Assembly: GCA_017958365.1 (NCBI GenBank)
Contig: JAGDCV010000070.1
Coordinates: 1 to 35,969 of the forward strand
DNA: 35,969 nt
Source: Clostridiales bacterium
GTDB taxonomy: Bacteria; Bacillota; Clostridia; Saccharofermentanales; Saccharofermentanaceae
Direction of reading: 5' to 3'
Shown here: positions 32,551 to 35,969 of the stretch, in pieces
Numbering within the stretch: the stretch's first letter is position 1
Layout of the letters: every line of letters starts with the position of its first letter
Made by a program: the position numbers and the translations under genes
Notes under the pieces: model-generated
What the model saw: the letters and a program-made list of their open reading frames with translations, nothing else
Told to the model about the DNA's origin: nothing
Database searches by the model: none

Positions 32551-35083
32551 GTCATATCACGCAAGGACCCAGGACTCTATCACCCCTTCAGAAAAGGCTC
32601 ATAGTGAGGCCGTGCGCAAGCTCGCAGGAGAGTGTGCGGTAATCCTCGAGAATAACGGGATCCTGCCCGTTGAGAACCCTTCGAGCGTGGCTCTCTTCGG
32701 AAATGGTGCCCGTCACACCATTAAAGGCGGAACCGGAAGCGGAGACGTTAACTCCCGCTATGTTGTAAACATCGAACAGGGTCTTGAGGAAGCAGGCTTT
32801 AGCATAACGACAGATAACTGGCTTTCGAAGTTTGATGACTCTTTTGATGCGCATATTAAGGAGTACATGGCAGAAGTTGACCGCCGTGTAAAAGCTACCG
32901 GCATGCATCCTGCCATGGTAATGTTTGAGTTGGTGCCCGGAGTAGCTTCGATACCTAAGATCACTGAAGAGGATGCCGAAGGTGCCGATACTGCGATCTA
33001 TGTCCTCTCGAGAGATTCGGGCGAGGGCGGCGACAGAACAGCGGCGAAGGGTGACTTCTACCTTGCTGATGATGAGGTCGCTGCATTTGATTTCATGACA
33101 TCTCACTTTAAGAACACCATTCTCGTGCTTAATACGGGCGGTATCGTGTCCCTTGAAGGATTTAAGGATAAGTTCTCCGCGATAATCCAGCTAAGCCAAT
33201 TAGGCAACCTTACGGGTAATATCGCAGCTGACGTAATTACGGGTAAGGCAGATCCCTCGGGACGCCTTACGGATACATGGTGCTTTGACTTCGGTAAATA
33301 TCCTAACGGCGAGAACTTCAGCCACAATAACGGAGACACCAACGACGAATACTATAAGGAAGGCTCCTATATCGGTTACCGTTACTTTGATTCCTTTGCC
33401 GTGAAACCCGACTATCCGTTCGGTTACGGCCTCGGGTTTACAACGTTCAAGATAGAGCCCGTATCCGTTGAAGTTGACGGGCTTGAAGTTGTTGTTGAGT
33501 ATAAAGTTACTAATACAGGTGCAAGGGCAGGCAAGGAGGTCCTTCAGTTATATGTAGCATCTCCTCATGTTAAGCTCGACAAGCCCTTCAAGGAACTCGT
33601 TGCTTTTGCCAAGTCCGATTCCATTGAACCGGGTGCTTCCGGCAGCATAAAGCTGTCTTTCAGTCTCGCACAGATCGCATCTTACTGCACCAAGTGCGAG
33701 TGCAAGGTCCTTGAGCCCGGAGACTACATCCTTCTTGCTGGTAAAAACGCATCCGATGTGGCGCCCATAGCCAGGTTTACCGTCAACGAGAGGATAGCAA
33801 CCGAGCACCTTCGAAATATGTTTGGCGACAGCGGCATAGAAGACGAGTACACAAACCCCGGTATCGTTCCTGCTCCTGATGCTTCAGGCGTTAAGGTGTT
33901 CGTCATCGATGCATCAGGTGTCGTTACCCGCGAGCCCGATTACATCGACTCAAGAGAAGAACTTGTTGATTTAAGGCAGACAGAGACAATAAGGTTTGAA
34001 GATGTCGTGGCCGGTAAGGCTTCTGTCGAGGAACTGACGGCACAGTTGTCTGTTGAGGAAATGGCACGTCTTTGTGTAGGTGACTACGGTGCTGACATGA
34101 TACAGTCTGCAAATATCGTCGGTTCGGCCTCGAAGCAGGTACCGGGTGCCGCCGCTGAGACTATAACGACTTATCTTAAGTCACGCGGTATCCCTTCGAT
34201 GATCCTTGCGGACGGTCCTGCAGGTTTAAGGCTGCAGCCCCACTTTAAGACAACCAAGGACGGTGAGCTGATCCCGGGTGGCGAAGTATTCGGGCTTTCC
34301 TATAATCCTTTCCCTGAGGACACTCCTTCCGATGCTGTCGACTATTATCAGTACTGTACGGCTATCCCGATAGCAACGGCGCTTGCCCAGAGTTTCAACA
34401 TGGATCTCATAAAGACCATGGGTACTATCGTAGGTGAGGAGATGAAGGAATACTTTGTTCATTTCTGGCTTGCACCCGGCATGAACATTCACAGGAATCC
34501 TCTGTGCGGAAGAAACTTCGAGTATTATTCGGAGGATCCTCTTATATCTGGTAAGTGTGCTGCTGCAATGACTGACGGTGTTCAGGCTCTGGGCGGACAG
34601 GGAACGACGATCAAGCACTTCTGCTGCAATAACCAGGAAGTAAACAGGATGTTCTCGAACTCCCATGTATCCGAGAGAACAATACGTAATCTCTACTTAA
34701 GGGGATTCGAGATTGCAGTAAGAGAGTCGCAGCCTTATTCCGTAATGTCTTCCTATAATCTTCTTAACGGAACACATACGGCAAATCACGTCGGACTGTG
34801 CCGTAATGTTCTGCGCGATGAGTGGGGTTTTGAAGGCGTTGTCATGACCGACTGGTATACTTCCCAGGAAAATCAATTTGGAGATTACGTAAAAGCGGTA
34901 TATCCTATATCTTCGAGTGTTGAATGTATCAGAAGCGGCAACGACTGGCAGATGCCGGGGTGCGAACCCAATGTTACTGATATAATCAATGCGGTCGCCG
35001 AAGGAACTCTTCCCAAGGCGGATCTGCAGTTTTGCACTGCGAATATATTGAAGATGGCGGTAAAATGTTTTTCTGATGGATGA
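32549..35083 (+). CDS. GH3 family glycosidase with permuted domain order
   Basis: An 844-residue cytoplasmic GH3 enzyme, probably a beta-glucosidase or related glycosidase acting on imported oligosaccharides. Domain order is reversed relative to most GH3 proteins. The alpha/beta sandwich domain comes first (about 20-290; SRDSGEGGDRTAAKGDFYLA holds the acid/base Glu159). An FnIII-like domain follows (about 305-425, VTNTGARAGKEVLQLYVASP), and the TIM barrel is last (about 495-840). The barrel shows ILADGPAGLRLQ, GRNFEYYSEDP, IKHFCCNNQE (K689-H690) and the nucleophile Asp768 in GVVMTDWYTS. No signal peptide. The same permuted order is known in rumen beta-glucosidases such as that of Butyrivibrio. 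The stop overlaps the next gene by 8 bases. Confidence 0.94.
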   Translation: MSYHARTQDSITPSEKAHSEAVRKLAGECAVILENNGILPVENPSSVALFGNGARHTIKGGTGSGDVNSRYVVNIEQGLEEAGFSITTDNWLSKFDDSFDAHIKEYMAEVDRRVKATGMHPAMVMFELVPGVASIPKITEEDAEGADTAIYVLSRDSGEGGDRTAAKGDFYLADDEVAAFDFMTSHFKNTILVLNTGGIVSLEGFKDKFSAIIQLSQLGNLTGNIAADVITGKADPSGRLTDTWCFDFGKYPNGENFSHNNGDTNDEYYKEGSYIGYRYFDSFAVKPDYPFGYGLGFTTFKIEPVSVEVDGLEVVVEYKVTNTGARAGKEVLQLYVASPHVKLDKPFKELVAFAKSDSIEPGASGSIKLSFSLAQIASYCTKCECKVLEPGDYILLAGKNASDVAPIARFTVNERIATEHLRNMFGDSGIEDEYTNPGIVPAPDASGVKVFVIDASGVVTREPDYIDSREELVDLRQTETIRFEDVVAGKASVEELTAQLSVEEMARLCVGDYGADMIQSANIVGSASKQVPGAAAETITTYLKSRGIPSMILADGPAGLRLQPHFKTTKDGELIPGGEVFGLSYNPFPEDTPSDAVDYYQYCTAIPIATALAQSFNMDLIKTMGTIVGEEMKEYFVHFWLAPGMNIHRNPLCGRNFEYYSEDPLISGKCAAAMTDGVQALGGQGTTIKHFCCNNQEVNRMFSNSHVSERTIRNLYLRGFEIAVRESQPYSVMSSYNLLNGTHTANHVGLCRNVLRDEWGFEGVVMTDWYTSQENQFGDYVKAVYPISSSVECIRSGNDWQMPGCEPNVTDIINAVAEGTLPKADLQFCTANILKMAVKCFSDG

Positions 35084-35969
35084 ACTATATAATTCTGAGG
35101 CGTTTACTCTAAAGTACGACAGCGACACCGAGTCCTGTGCATTTATCCTTAAGTCCTACGGTGACAGGGATAATTTCAGGACCCCCATGATGCATGCTGT
35201 CGAGATGATCCGTAAATATAAGTGCAGGAACCTTATCATAGAGAACAGCTCCGATGAGCAGGGGGCAAAAGGCGAGATAAGTGAAGTTGATCTTAAGTGG
35301 GTTAAGAGGATAATAATCCCCAAGCTTGCCGATTCATCCTGTGAGCATATCTTCTTTGTGGTCGATGACGGTAAGGAGGGGACACCCTGCGATGACATGC
35401 CGTACTCTTTGTTTGCAGATAAGTTCAAGACTGATAAGGTCGTAAGTGAGCAGTTTGCGCTCATGATGATCAGGAACGGGGCAGCAGGTGAGGTGTCTTC
35501 CGACATTTCACAGATGACGAAGGCAGATGCCCTTGATTACATGGGCCTTCCTGCAAATGCCAATGATTTTGCCATCGACGAGAAGTTCTGGGTCCTCTCG
35601 AAGAATTTAAGAGGTGACAATACACCCGAGGGCAAGAAGAAACTAAGTGAACTGTCCGCCGTTTATGATATCGCATCCGGAAGACGCGATGAGCGCGTGC
35701 AGAAGGAGGAGCAGAGGGAACAGGAGCGTAAGTTCCTGGGTAAGACGGGCGATGAGTGGAGAACTTATTTCTCCTATACCTGGTATAAGTACCTTATCGG
35801 AATAATCCTTATCTACCTGGCGGGTAACCTTATTTATACTATCGTATCCCGTCCCGGCTACGACAGCGGCGTTCTGTCGATAGGACATTTTTCCAACGAA
35901 TCCGATTACATCGAGAGGTTCATGACCACGAGACTCGGCTTCGAGAACCCGATGATAGGCGTGGTAGAC
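35076..35969 (+). CDS. STAS/SEC14-like + degenerate J-like + membrane protein, partial
   Basis: The frame is open from ATG 35076 to the window edge (298 residues visible), so the 3' end is missing. Residues 1-105 (FRTPMMHAVEMIRKYKCRNL, then LKWVKRIIIPKLADSSCEHI) resemble the STAS/SEC14-like domain of small bacterial proteins. Residues about 160-200 look like a J domain (DEKFWVLSKNLRGDNTPEGK, LSELSAVYDIASGRRDER), but the HPD tripeptide needed to stimulate DnaK is Arg179-Gly-Asp181. A charged linker leads to a membrane helix near 237-257 (YLIGIILIYLAGNLIYTI), and the chain continues outside. The start overlaps the GH3 stop by 8 bases and has little SD, suggesting coupling. Function unknown; domain calls are by eye. 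Confidence 0.6.
   Translation, partial: MDELYNSEAFTLKYDSDTESCAFILKSYGDRDNFRTPMMHAVEMIRKYKCRNLIIENSSDEQGAKGEISEVDLKWVKRIIIPKLADSSCEHIFFVVDDGKEGTPCDDMPYSLFADKFKTDKVVSEQFALMMIRNGAAGEVSSDISQMTKADALDYMGLPANANDFAIDEKFWVLSKNLRGDNTPEGKKKLSELSAVYDIASGRRDERVQKEEQREQERKFLGKTGDEWRTYFSYTWYKYLIGIILIYLAGNLIYTIVSRPGYDSGVLSIGHFSNESDYIERFMTTRLGFENPMIGVVD

Overview
The window is a densely coded stretch of a Bacillota genome, most likely class Clostridia and probably a gut or rumen anaerobe. This rests on the gene content and order: yifB-dprA-topA-trmFO, a YolD/UmuC-type pair, a membrane pyrophosphatase with the K+-dependent signature, a DUF4214 secreted protein and a domain-permuted GH3 enzyme. Strong AGGAGG-type ribosome binding sites and several TTG/GTG starts fit the same picture. 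No rRNA, tRNA, CRISPR array, transposase or phage gene was seen. No gap between genes exceeds about 270 bases.

Layout. 1-426: 3' end of a class II fructose-bisphosphate aldolase gene and its terminator. 489-6277: a Bat-like (MoxR/von Willebrand A) operon made of a MoxR ATPase, a DUF58 protein, a small membrane protein, two membrane-anchored VWA proteins, a TPR protein with a Thr-Pro-rich tail, and a tail-anchored protein of unknown function. 6343-8625: hppA behind a palindromic promoter region, closed by a terminator. 8702-12019: a large LacZ-like GH2 protein that seems to have lost most active-site residues. 12029-13120 (minus): ychF, divergent from yifB-dprA-topA-trmFO (13279-19552). The ychF/yifB gap carries four TTGTC repeats spaced exactly 10 bp apart, one a perfect Spo0A box. 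19566-22437: four genes, namely a DUF624-like membrane protein, a membrane-anchored PP2C phosphatase, a probable degenerate PP2C and a four-helix membrane protein. 22438-24607 (minus): tgt and queA for queuosine. 24694-25548 (minus): a secreted DUF4214 protein. 25819-31284: one apparent operon of SDR oxidoreductase, Y-family polymerase, YolD-like protein, MBOAT acyltransferase and SGNH-like partner. 31345-32463: a cytidylate-kinase-like protein and a flavodoxin. 32549-35083: GH3 glycosidase. 35076 to the end: a partial membrane protein with a STAS/SEC14-like part and a degenerate J-like segment.

How the parts work together. The Bat-like block probably forms one envelope-associated complex: an AAA+ ATPase, VWA adaptors and a TPR scaffold. 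The PP2C block resembles a compact membrane signalling module in which an active phosphatase is translationally coupled to a likely pseudophosphatase. MBOAT plus the SGNH-like protein are expected to acylate a cell-surface glycan, and oddly share an operon with a lesion-bypass-type polymerase.

Points most worth a second look: the 10-bp phased 0A-like boxes at ychF/yifB; the PP2C/pseudo-PP2C module; the degenerate GH2; the altered DX7KXE motif and promoter palindrome of hppA; two genes whose -10 box lies exactly 6 nt before ATG (likely leaderless mRNAs); the inverted repeat enclosing the GH3 ribosome binding site; and the STAS-J-membrane fusion at the right edge. All calls come from reading the sequence and family knowledge; no database search was run.
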